DNA from: Bacteroidetes/Chlorobi group bacterium ChocPot_Mid
Lineage (GTDB): Bacteria > Bacteroidota > Ignavibacteria > Kapaibacteriales > UBA2268
Direction of reading: 5' to 3'
Assembly (NCBI GenBank): GCA_003731675.1
Contig: RCNQ01000079.1
Location: 1-19,644 of the forward strand
DNA length: 19,644 nucleotides
In this document: in pieces, positions 1 through 5,961 of the stretch
Layout: each line of letters starts with the position of its first letter
How positions within the stretch are numbered: the stretch's first letter is position 1
Notes under the pieces: generated by a model
What the model saw: only the letters and a program-made list of their open reading frames with translations
Databases searched by the model: none
What the model was told of the DNA's origin: nothing
Made by a program: the position numbers and the translations under genes

Positions 1-84
1 GTATTCCTCGGCTGCTTTATTGATTTTGTCAACAATGGGTTTTAATATACCAAAATCGTGAGTATGAACGGTACCCTCATTCAT
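1..84 (-). CDS. Unknown protein, N-terminal 28 codons only
   Basis: This reading frame starts with ATG at 84 and runs off the left edge of the window. The visible residues begin MNEGTVHTHDFGILKP and continue with a lysine- and glutamate-containing, probably helical stretch. A strong ribosome binding site (GGAGGT, read leftward from 94 to 89) lies four bases before the ATG, which makes the start convincing. The gene begins only 10 bases after the stop codon of the vWA gene, so it is very likely co-transcribed with it. There is no signal peptide in the visible part, so the product may be cytoplasmic, unlike its two upstream neighbours. I do not recognise the family; too little is visible to assign a function. 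Confidence 0.7.
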   Translation of the reverse strand, partial: MNEGTVHTHDFGILKPIVDKINKAAEEY

Positions 85-94
85 GATTACCTCC

Positions 95-1153
95 TTAATT
101 ATTAAAATTTATATTATCTAATCTATATTCTGCGACTACAGTATTCATATCAATTATTCTACAAACAAAATTCAAGAAATCATAAGAAAGTGGAATCTTT
201 ATTGCATTCCAATAAAATTTTAAGAGATATGAGTTCCTTATATTGTTATCTATTGCATAATACAGTTTTTCTATTTCCTCAGGAGATGGTGTAGAATAGT
301 AAAATCCTCCAGTACTTTTCGATAATATATAAAGAATGTTTTCATCAAAATCTTCTGATTTTAGTCCAACAGTAAAAATTGGTATCTTGCATCTTTTTGC
401 CAAGTCAACTAATTCATCATAAGTGATTTGTGAATCATGGTCACCACCATCAGTAAATGCTACTAAAGATTTCATATAAGTGTTATTAATTCCATTTAAA
501 TGATTAATACCATTAGCAATAGATGAAAACAGTGCTGTACCTACTCGTTCATAGGAACGCTGATATAAAGCAGAACCAAGTTTTTTATTATTATCCGTAA
601 AACTACAGACTAAATCAATTGTTGAGCCAAATTTGATTATTTCAACTAAGTCATAAGAATTCTTGGAATAAATAAATTTATTAGCTGCTTTTTCAAGATA
701 GGTTATCGGTAAAGCTGCTGTGGAGTTATAGCCAGAATTATTGTGCATACTAACGCTATAATCTAAAATCATTGAGATTGCATTTTTCTTTTTTATTTTC
801 AAGTTAGATAAAATTTCCATTCTATCAGCAACAATGAACGCTGTATCATTACCTGTAATGACTTCGTAATACCCAACGAAACAATCTTCATTGAAAGATT
901 CAGATAAAATATTATCAACATTAGATAAATACAATGTGAGTTCCATGTACTTTTTTGAGAACTTATTAAATACAGCGTTAGCATTAAAATTAATAACTAT
1001 GTTAGAATTCTTGATACTGAATTCTCGTTCCTTGATATCAAATTTCCTTACAGTAACATTTAAATTTGAGTTATCGGTAGAATCCGGTAAAAAATAGTAT
1101 ATCAGTCCTAAGACTATTAATATAATTATGACTGATATAATTTTTTTTGACAT
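95..1153 (-). CDS. Membrane-anchored von Willebrand factor A domain protein
   Basis: The 352-residue product starts with a basic tip and one hydrophobic segment (about residues 5-21) with no lipobox cysteine, so it is probably anchored in the inner membrane with the rest outside the cytoplasm. Residues about 30-120 form an unassigned, probably beta-rich domain. A vWA domain follows at about 125-305 with a complete metal-ion-dependent adhesion site: DYSVS at 131-135, T206 in the RVGTAL motif and D235 in FTDGGD. Such domains bind protein partners through a divalent metal; the partner here is unknown. The last 45 residues (310-352) lie beyond the domain. It lies 71 bases downstream of the exported protease gene on the same strand, suggesting one transcript and a shared envelope role; that link is inference. 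Resemblance to BatA/BatB-type or Mg-chelatase-type vWA proteins is only at domain level, and no MoxR ATPase gene is visible. Confidence 0.85.
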   Translation of the reverse strand: MSKKIISVIIILIVLGLIYYFLPDSTDNSNLNVTVRKFDIKEREFSIKNSNIVINFNANAVFNKFSKKYMELTLYLSNVDNILSESFNEDCFVGYYEVITGNDTAFIVADRMEILSNLKIKKKNAISMILDYSVSMHNNSGYNSTAALPITYLEKAANKFIYSKNSYDLVEIIKFGSTIDLVCSFTDNNKKLGSALYQRSYERVGTALFSSIANGINHLNGINNTYMKSLVAFTDGGDHDSQITYDELVDLAKRCKIPIFTVGLKSEDFDENILYILSKSTGGFYYSTPSPEEIEKLYYAIDNNIRNSYLLKFYWNAIKIPLSYDFLNFVCRIIDMNTVVAEYRLDNINFNN

Positions 1154-1224
1154 AAGATTTCACTTAATAAGTATTACAATACAAATATATGTTAAATTTT
1201 TTAAAATCATATTCAAAATTATTA

Positions 1225-2589
1225 TTATTCATGAGAAATTATCAAAGTATAATGAGCACCCTCATAGCCCTGATTATATTCATCAACTGTAATAACAAAT
1301 TTATAAAAACCATATTTTTTTGGAGTGATTTCCAGCATTGCATACGGTCCTTCTTCGTTTTCACTTGAAACCTTTTTCCACTCATCATCTTGTAATATAT
1401 ATGCTTTTAGAGACAAGTCTTTAATTTTTCTATCATCGCCAATTACAATAATATTGTATGTCCATTTATCAGATAAGTATCTATAGCTTTCATTCGAAGT
1501 AAAAATTATATCACATTCAACTCTAACGACCTCATCTAAAGATGAGTCCTCTATTTCACTGATAAGATTGTTGACATCATTTAGTATATAATAAATAGAA
1601 GTTCCATCCTTGCGATAATGTAATTCTGTATCAGGATTTTTCCCATAAACATTATTTATTATATTAAGAGCCTGCTTACCAGAAAGTTTGTGTTTAAAGG
1701 CACTAAACCCTGGATAAAGTTCATCCATTTTTTCCCATATTTTCTCAAAATCACTTTCTGTAAGTGAATCACCAATCCAGCCACAAAGGTCCATTGCTCT
1801 TGATATTTTAACAACATTACTTTCAAAATTTTGATCTTCATTCGATTTAACTTGATGCTCATCTAAAACATTATTATTTTCTTTTTCTGAAGTTGTTGAC
1901 TTTTTTAATTTGGAAATTTCCTGGAGGCTGCCAGGAACCAATGTTTCAATTCTTTCGAAGGGTACAGCAAAATTCAAGCTTTGACCTTCTTCATAATAAA
2001 AGGAAGCAACACCAGACACAAGACCATCTAATGTTAAAACCGGACTACCACTATTACCAGGTGAAATTGGTGCTGTTATTTGTAGATAGTTTCCTTTTCC
2101 TTCAATAGGTCTAATTGAAGAAATTATACCGTCTGATACGGTTTGTTCAAATCCCAAAGGATTTCCAATAACAAAAATCTTCTCCCCTGTTTTTGGATAT
2201 TTTTTTGCGAGCTTTAGAGGTTTGATTTTTCTTGTTGACGGCAAAGTTACCTTTAATAATACTAAGTCCCATTCATAATCAACACTAAGGAATCCAGCTA
2301 CAGTATACACATTTTGGTCATTAAATTTGATTTTAACAAGGCTTGCACCATCAATTACATGATAATTAGTAATTAGAATATCTGAATCGATGAAAAACCC
2401 ACTACCTTCACCAATAGAATTTCCTTTTTCATCACAAGGTATAACAGAAATAACTGCAGGTTTAATTTCTTCAATAAGTTGACTAAATTTTTTATTTTGA
2501 GCATTTACATACTGTAAAGAAATAACTAATAATAATAATAAAGAACAAAATCCTTTAATAAAAGTTTTTCTACTCAAAAGATATTTCAT
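1225..2589 (-). CDS. Exported trypsin-like serine protease (HtrA/DegP-type catalytic domain, no PDZ)
   Basis: I place the start at the ATG at 2589 (454 residues). It has a good ribosome binding site (GGAGAA, 2598-2593) and opens a typical signal peptide, ending near VNA-Q at residue 30. An upstream in-frame TTG at 2637 and ATG at 2622 would add 16 or 11 residues ahead of the signal sequence and look wrong. The chymotrypsin-fold domain occupies about residues 35-225, with H77 in TNYHVI, D108 in EWDLVLL and S180 in PGNSGSP, a complete catalytic triad. A charged linker (about 225-265) follows, then a C-terminal region of about 190 residues that I do not recognise; its end looks like a beta-sandwich. 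There is no PDZ domain, so it is not a standard DegP. It probably acts in the periplasm or outside, and leads a leftward cluster with the vWA gene. Confidence 0.88.
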   Translation of the reverse strand: MKYLLSRKTFIKGFCSLLLLLVISLQYVNAQNKKFSQLIEEIKPAVISVIPCDEKGNSIGEGSGFFIDSDILITNYHVIDGASLVKIKFNDQNVYTVAGFLSVDYEWDLVLLKVTLPSTRKIKPLKLAKKYPKTGEKIFVIGNPLGFEQTVSDGIISSIRPIEGKGNYLQITAPISPGNSGSPVLTLDGLVSGVASFYYEEGQSLNFAVPFERIETLVPGSLQEISKLKKSTTSEKENNNVLDEHQVKSNEDQNFESNVVKISRAMDLCGWIGDSLTESDFEKIWEKMDELYPGFSAFKHKLSGKQALNIINNVYGKNPDTELHYRKDGTSIYYILNDVNNLISEIEDSSLDEVVRVECDIIFTSNESYRYLSDKWTYNIIVIGDDRKIKDLSLKAYILQDDEWKKVSSENEEGPYAMLEITPKKYGFYKFVITVDEYNQGYEGAHYTLIISHE

Positions 2590-2696
2590 AAGTTCTCCAA
2601 AATTAAAAAGTGCGACATCCATATTGTCCTTAACCAAGGCACTGTCATACCCGCTATCAAAAACATTTGAATGCGACCCAATCGGGACGTATCCAT
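2586..2696 (-). CDS. Possible 36-codon leader ORF overlapping the protease start
   Basis: An open frame of 36 codons starts at the ATG at 2696 and ends with a TGA that overlaps the protease ATG in an ATGA arrangement, the classic geometry for translational coupling. An AAGAG stretch lies seven bases before the ATG and could serve as a weak ribosome binding site. The peptide would be hydrophobic and rich in methionine and tryptophan (it contains MFLIAGMTVPW). The base composition at about 2640-2700 is noticeably richer in GC than the flanks. I do not recognise the peptide. An open frame of this size can arise by chance, so this is a candidate only; it could also be a fragment of a decayed gene. 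Confidence 0.25.
   Translation of the reverse strand: MDTSRLGRIQMFLIAGMTVPWLRTIWMSHFLILENL
2593..2598 (-). promoter_or_regulatory. Ribosome binding site that fixes the protease start
   Basis: GGAGAA read leftward sits three bases before the ATG at 2589. It directly precedes the signal-peptide-encoding start and argues against the longer in-frame starts at 2622 and 2637. Confidence 0.7.
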
Positions 2697-3051
2697 AATA
2701 TGCTCTTGATAGCTAAATAAATTGACAGTATTAGGTTTAGAACACCAAAGTTACGTTATACTTTTTACTCTTTTTTCTAATATTCGCCCTGAATTAATAA
2801 ATATAATAGTGATAAAAATAATAAGATTTCATGAGATTAACAAATATTTTTTTAAAACGACTTAATCGGACTAAAAATACCATATTTACATATTTTAGAG
2901 AAATATATGACCAGAACAATATGCTCTGTTACATTAAAAATCATTCTCTGATACAGTTTAGAAAAGGCTGAATATACTGCTATCCTAACAAACAGAAAAG
3001 CCCTATGACCAGCCAACCAATAGTCTTCCACGTACAATTGCAACGACATAG
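2697..3051. other. Gene-poor stretch, AT-rich, no supported gene
   Basis: This 355-base stretch separates the protease cluster from the small membrane protein gene. I see no convincing coding region, RNA gene or clear terminator. A leftward open frame at 2852-3130 has implausible composition and overlaps the better supported 53-residue ORF. In the frame of that small ORF, reading past its stop at 3052 stays open for 23 more codons and includes a hydrophobic stretch (TIGWLVIGLFCLLG) before a TAG, which might be the remnant of a longer protein. The promoter of the protease operon should lie in the part near 2700. Confidence 0.5.
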
Positions 3052-3213
3052 TTATTTGCATGATATCAATTTTTTGCTTACCTTGCTGAAAGCAAATACT
3101 ACAGCTATTATTGTTAAAGCAATTGCACATTCCAAATTCATAGGGTCTTCGGTAATATAATATTGAAATCCATTGATTGTTGCAAACTGTGCGGCTAATA
3201 TAGTCTGAAACAT
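3052..3213 (-). CDS. Small single-span membrane protein, 53 residues, family unknown
   Basis: ATG at 3213 and TAA at 3052-3054 define a 53-codon ORF. A near-ideal ribosome binding site (GGAGGG, 3226-3221) lies seven bases before the ATG, the strongest such site in the region, which is the main reason to call the gene. The peptide begins MFQTILAAQFATINGFQYYI, has an acidic stretch (TEDP), a hydrophobic segment at about residues 28-42 (ECAIALTIIAVVFAF) and a basic tail (SKVSKKL ending CK). This gives a predicted single transmembrane helix with the positive C terminus in the cytoplasm. It stands alone in a gene-poor stretch. I do not recognise a family. Regulatory small membrane protein, toxin-like peptide or remnant of a longer protein are all open; there is no sequence support for choosing. 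Confidence 0.6.
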   Translation of the reverse strand: MFQTILAAQFATINGFQYYITEDPMNLECAIALTIIAVVFAFSKVSKKLISCK

Positions 3214-3557
3214 TATAATACCCTCCTTATCCTGTACTTAATTTAATATAGTGGCTTATGCTTATCATAATGCATTAATAATGCCAGGTTCTTGTGTATT
3301 GCTGTGATAAAATGAATGAGAGAGCAGTAAGTAAGATTATGAAAAGGTTGGTAATGGATGTATGATTACAATTGAACTAAAAAGCTGAATTCATAGAGAA
3401 TTTATATGTTTTATTGAATATAAGTTCTTAGAATAACAAAGTATTAAAAAAAATATTTGGAAAATTGTTTTTTTTTATGTGGGCATGAATTATATTTGCA
3501 AATATTTAAATTGGATTATTAGAAAGAAAAAATAAATAAAATTATTATATATGTTGT
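3214..3557. other. Intergenic stretch between divergent genes, no supported gene
   Basis: About 340 AT-rich bases lie between the leftward 53-residue ORF and the rightward secreted propeller gene. Promoters for both must lie here, but I cannot assign them with confidence. Only very short open frames are present, such as a 17-codon one at about 3313, and none has a ribosome binding site. No repeat or RNA gene was seen. Confidence 0.5.
3221..3226 (-). promoter_or_regulatory. Strong ribosome binding site of the 53-residue ORF
   Basis: GGAGGG read leftward, spaced seven bases from the ATG at 3213. Such close matches to the anti-Shine-Dalgarno sequence are not general in this window, so its presence here supports translation of the short ORF. 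Confidence 0.65.
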
Positions 3558-3558
3558 G

Positions 3559-3563
3559 AAAGG
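3559..3563 (+). promoter_or_regulatory. Ribosome binding site placed for an ATT start
   Basis: AAAGG lies five bases upstream of the ATT at 3569 and just after an in-frame TGA (3557-3559). Its spacing points to position 3569 as the translation start of the secreted propeller protein, even though that codon is ATT rather than ATG. Confidence 0.5.
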
Positions 3564-3568
3564 TTAGT

Positions 3569-4876
3569 ATTAGGAAAACTAAAACATTACTTACGGTTCT
3601 TTTCCTGCTCGTTCTCGTAGGGACTGAACAAGCACAAGCACAAGATCCGGACTCAGTTAATCTCAATATAGTCTGGCAAAAAGAAGTATTTCCGAAGGAT
3701 ATCCAAGATGCGAAATTTTCAAAAGATGGGCAGTGGATATATGCAAATGTCGGCAATAACATTCAGAAAATTTCATCTATTACCGGAGAATTTACCAATT
3801 TTTTTGATCGAGTTGATACTGCGTTCATTTATAAATTAACAAGTATGAATATCTCTTCATCTGGGAACTATATAGTTAATACAAATGGTAATGGTGCTGT
3901 CGTTATATGGGATACAAGAGAAGAGAAAAAAATTAAACAAATTCAAATCGGAGCAAGTGCTGTTAGTATAACTGCAGATGATAAATATTTACTTATTGCA
4001 TCACAAAGACCTGAAAGTTATGGGATAATAGTATATAATCTATTGACAGATCATCAAGAGATGCTATTAAACATTAATTATTCGATAACTTCTATAAATA
4101 CATCCCACAACGGGCAATACTTTGCCACAGGAGGCTGGTATGAAGTAACCGATTTTGGAGAAAATTATGGGAAGAAATATGATCAGGTTATTCTTTGGGA
4201 TGCAAACACTTTCAATCCGATTGATACAATCGAAACTATTGAAGGAGAAGGAAGCGGATATAATATAATTAAATTTTCAAATGACGATAAATATTTAGGA
4301 TGTGTTAGAGCTGCTCCTTATGATGAGAGAATTTATAACATTATTTCCGAAGAATTAATGTTAAGTATTTCAGATCCAATTAGATTATACACAAATATTG
4401 AATTTTTACCTGATAATAATTATTTTTTATTATCCTGGGGTACATTTTCAAATCAAGGTGGTTTGGAATTACATAATTTCACTTCAAAAATAAACGACTA
4501 TTCAATACCTGTAGGTAATATTGATTCTTATAACTCAAATGGCTTATGGAAAATATTTTGTGGTGCTGGTATGTATCCCATGACTTTATTAACAAATCAA
4601 ATAGTTGGTGTTGAAGAACAAAAATTTCATATGGCAGATATTAAAATAACACAAGTAAATAATATGATTATTTTAGAGACATCAAATTTAAATCAAACAG
4701 AAATCAATGTAGAGATTTATAATTTGAAGGGCGATATTGTTCATTCAGAGTTAATTGAGAATAAAAGCCCGGACTCAAGTTATAAAATAGATACTTTACT
4801 ACCATCGGGATTTTACCTTTGCAAAGTTATGGGAGGCTCTCAAGTGTTTTCTCAAAAAATAGAGATTGTGAGGTAA
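3569..4876 (+). CDS. Secreted WD40-like beta-propeller protein with type IX secretion sorting domain (ATT start or damaged start)
   Basis: The frame is open from the TGA at 3557 to the TAA at 4876, yet the first in-frame ATG (3845) would discard about 90 well-formed residues. Those residues contain a textbook signal peptide: RKTKTLLTVLFLLVLVG then AQAQ-D. The only start matching an upstream ribosome binding site is ATT at 3569, giving 435 residues with cleavage near residue 24. No in-frame ATG, GTG or TTG occurs between 3560 and 3845. Residues about 25-350 carry WD40/propeller-like blades (KFSKDGQWIYAN, AVVIWDTREEKKI, VILWDANTFNPI, IKFSNDDKYLGC). The last 75 or so residues, with VEIYNLKGDIV and LPSGFYLCKV and ending KIEIVR, match the type IX (Por) C-terminal sorting domain, so the product should cross the outer membrane and be surface attached or released. 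The ATT may be a real rare start, a mutation of ATG, or a sequence error. Confidence 0.75.
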   Translation: MRKTKTLLTVLFLLVLVGTEQAQAQDPDSVNLNIVWQKEVFPKDIQDAKFSKDGQWIYANVGNNIQKISSITGEFTNFFDRVDTAFIYKLTSMNISSSGNYIVNTNGNGAVVIWDTREEKKIKQIQIGASAVSITADDKYLLIASQRPESYGIIVYNLLTDHQEMLLNINYSITSINTSHNGQYFATGGWYEVTDFGENYGKKYDQVILWDANTFNPIDTIETIEGEGSGYNIIKFSNDDKYLGCVRAAPYDERIYNIISEELMLSISDPIRLYTNIEFLPDNNYFLLSWGTFSNQGGLELHNFTSKINDYSIPVGNIDSYNSNGLWKIFCGAGMYPMTLLTNQIVGVEEQKFHMADIKITQVNNMIILETSNLNQTEINVEIYNLKGDIVHSELIENKSPDSSYKIDTLLPSGFYLCKVMGGSQVFSQKIEIVR

Positions 4877-4878
4877 AC

Positions 4879-5067
4879 ATGGAAAAGTTAGCAATTAGGA
4901 ATTGGAAATTGGGAATTATATGCTTTTTATTTTCAGTTAGCAGTTTGTTAGCACAAACTTATGATCCGAGCTCGGCTACATTTAGCTTTGGGAGCTATTC
5001 AAACGTAAAATTATCACCTGATCTGCCATATTTCCAGCAAAGAAATTTTATGCTTTTCCTTTGTTGA
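4879..5067 (+). pseudogene. Truncated secreted protein, N-terminal fragment
   Basis: ATG at 4879 follows the previous stop by two bases, with an AGGT ribosome binding site that overlaps that stop, so the two were translated in tandem. The product has a clear signal peptide (hydrophobic core GIICFLFSVSSLLAQ, cleavage near residue 26) followed by TYDPSSATFSFGSYS and NVKLSPD. The last motif resembles the start of a WD40/propeller blade, so the gene was probably a paralogue of its upstream neighbour. After SPD the frame turns into unrelated sequence and stops at 5067, giving 62 codons. From about 5014 the DNA is better read on the other strand. The gene therefore appears to have been cut by a deletion or insertion. 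It might still yield a short exported peptide. Confidence 0.6.
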
Positions 5068-5145
5068 TGAAGCAAGAGCTTTCCATTTTTGTGAACCACC
5101 AGAAAATATACTAATATTTGATTCATTGCCATCCCAACGTCCATG
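5014..5145 (-). pseudogene. C-terminal fragment of an unidentified gene
   Basis: Reading leftward, a 43-codon open stretch ends in TGA at 5014-5016. It reads GRWDGNESNISIFSGG and later KALASSTKEKHKISLLEIWQ, with protein-like composition, and it lacks any start codon. It abuts the hsdM remnant at about 5146 in a different frame, which fits the end of another gene brought next to hsdM by a deletion. The family is not recognised. The alternative is that it is the frameshifted continuation of hsdM, but methylases are several hundred residues longer than this would allow. Confidence 0.35.
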
Positions 5146-5146
5146 T

Positions 5147-5312
5147 ATTTATTGATTACTTCTTTTTGGGTAGGCTCAAGAATACAGTCCAATCGTCGTA
5201 TAACCGTGAAAGGATAGATGACATCTGCATATTTACTTCGTTTGTAGCTATCTCTCAGAATTTCATCTGCTACACTCCAAATAAATCCTGCAAGTTCTTT
5301 GACCTTTGACAT
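5147..5312 (-). pseudogene. hsdM: Remnant of type I restriction-modification methylase, N terminus only
   Basis: From ATG at 5312 the leftward frame encodes about 55 residues matching the conserved N-terminal region of type I HsdM methyltransferases: LAGFIWSVADEILRD, then YADVIYPFTVIRRLDCILEP, then TQKEVINKY. In intact HsdM this helical domain precedes an N6-adenine methylase domain with an NPPF/NPPY motif. Here nothing of the methylase domain, HsdS or HsdR follows. The frame continues to 4995 with composition that no longer looks like the family. An intact HsdM has roughly 500 residues, so this is a decayed fragment without enzymatic function. It marks a lost restriction-modification locus and probably a recombination scar. 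Confidence 0.7.
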
Positions 5313-5354
5313 ATCTTTATTGTACTCTCAAAAATATATACCTCAATTATCTAA

Positions 5355-5522
5355 TCAGGAAATCTGTTTAAATGGTTCGTAACTTTCCAAAGGAAACTCA
5401 AAATCACAAGAAGGATTAGAGCAAATAACCTTAAAGGATAATTCGCCTTTATCATTAAACTTGTCTTCGACAATATTAAAATTGTCATTTTGGCACTTAG
5501 GACATTTTTCTTTAGAATCCAT
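5355..5522 (-). CDS. Small zinc ribbon protein, 55 residues
   Basis: ATG at 5522 and TGA at 5355-5357 enclose a 55-codon ORF, with AAAGGA as ribosome binding site upstream (at about 5535-5530). The product begins MDSKEKCPKCQNDNFNIVED and has two cysteine pairs, CPKC at residues 7-10 and CSNPSC at 34-39, the layout of a treble-clef or zinc ribbon fold binding one zinc ion. The hydrophobic/charged pattern between the pairs (ELSFKVIC) fits the central beta strands of such a ribbon. Ribbons of this size occur as small nucleic-acid- or protein-binding accessory proteins; I cannot name the family. It lies just after the terminator of the tRNA gene and upstream of the restriction remnant on the same strand. 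Confidence 0.7.
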   Translation of the reverse strand: MDSKEKCPKCQNDNFNIVEDKFNDKGELSFKVICSNPSCDFEFPLESYEPFKQIS

Positions 5523-5549
5523 TTATCATTCCTTTATTTAATTTCAAGC

Positions 5550-5581
5550 AAAAAAGGGATATGAAATCCTCCATATCCCTT
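5550..5581 (-). terminator. Intrinsic terminator downstream of tRNA-Phe
   Basis: A perfect 10-bp stem (AAGGGATATG with CATATCCCTT) encloses an 8-base loop. Read leftward it is followed directly by a run of six T (two from the stem). It ends the leftward transcript coming from the tRNA gene and lies 28 bases before the zinc ribbon ORF. Confidence 0.8.
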
Positions 5582-5707
5582 CCTAAATTTTCTCGTTTTT
5601 TTAGTCTAAAATTCACTCAATTTTTAACTCAAACAAACTTGAAACAAACTTTTTTACTTTTCTCTCTTAAACTTCCCTTATTTTTAAGGACTTACATTTT
5701 CAATATG

Positions 5708-5780
5708 TGGTCAGGGACGGAATTGAACCGCCGACACATGGATTTTCAGTCCATTGCTCTACCAACTGAGCTACCTGACC
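5708..5780 (-). tRNA. tRNA-Phe (anticodon GAA)
   Basis: The 73-base leftward sequence folds as a standard tRNA. The acceptor stem is GGTCAGG paired with CCTGACC plus discriminator A. The D arm is GCTCAGTTGGTAGAGC. The anticodon stem ATGGA/TCCAT holds the loop CTGAAAA with anticodon GAA. The variable loop is GTGTC, and the T arm GGCGG/CCGTC (one G-T pair) has the loop TTCAATT. The CCA end is not encoded and must be added by the CCA-adding enzyme. A terminator lies about 126 bases downstream. Confidence 0.97.
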
Positions 5781-5961
5781 GGCTTTAGAAAATAGAAGAT
5801 AGAATTCAGAAAAATTGGAATACAAAAATAAGTCCTTTTTGGCTATTCTCAAAATATTTTTCCTTTTTTATTGACATTCACTTTTTTAAATTCACTAATT
5901 ATCCGAAATTTTGTAATTTGAGTTTTTTCATAATTCAACTATTGATTACTTTGTAAAGCTT

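Noticed and set aside
2852..3130. 92-codon leftward open frame beginning MCNCFNNNSC
   Set aside because: It lacks a ribosome binding site, has erratic composition, and overlaps the 53-residue ORF in another frame, which has a strong ribosome binding site and a coherent membrane-protein pattern.
3490..3762. 90-codon leftward open frame
   Set aside because: It lies antisense to the signal peptide and first blades of the secreted propeller gene and has no ribosome binding site; the plus-strand frame is clearly the coding one.
5118..5309. 63-codon plus-strand open frame
   Set aside because: It is antisense to the recognisable hsdM N terminus and has no features of its own.
5708..5780. tRNA as an integration (att) site for a mobile element
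   Set aside because: A restriction remnant lies nearby, but I found no second copy of the tRNA 3' end, no integrase and no phage genes in the window.
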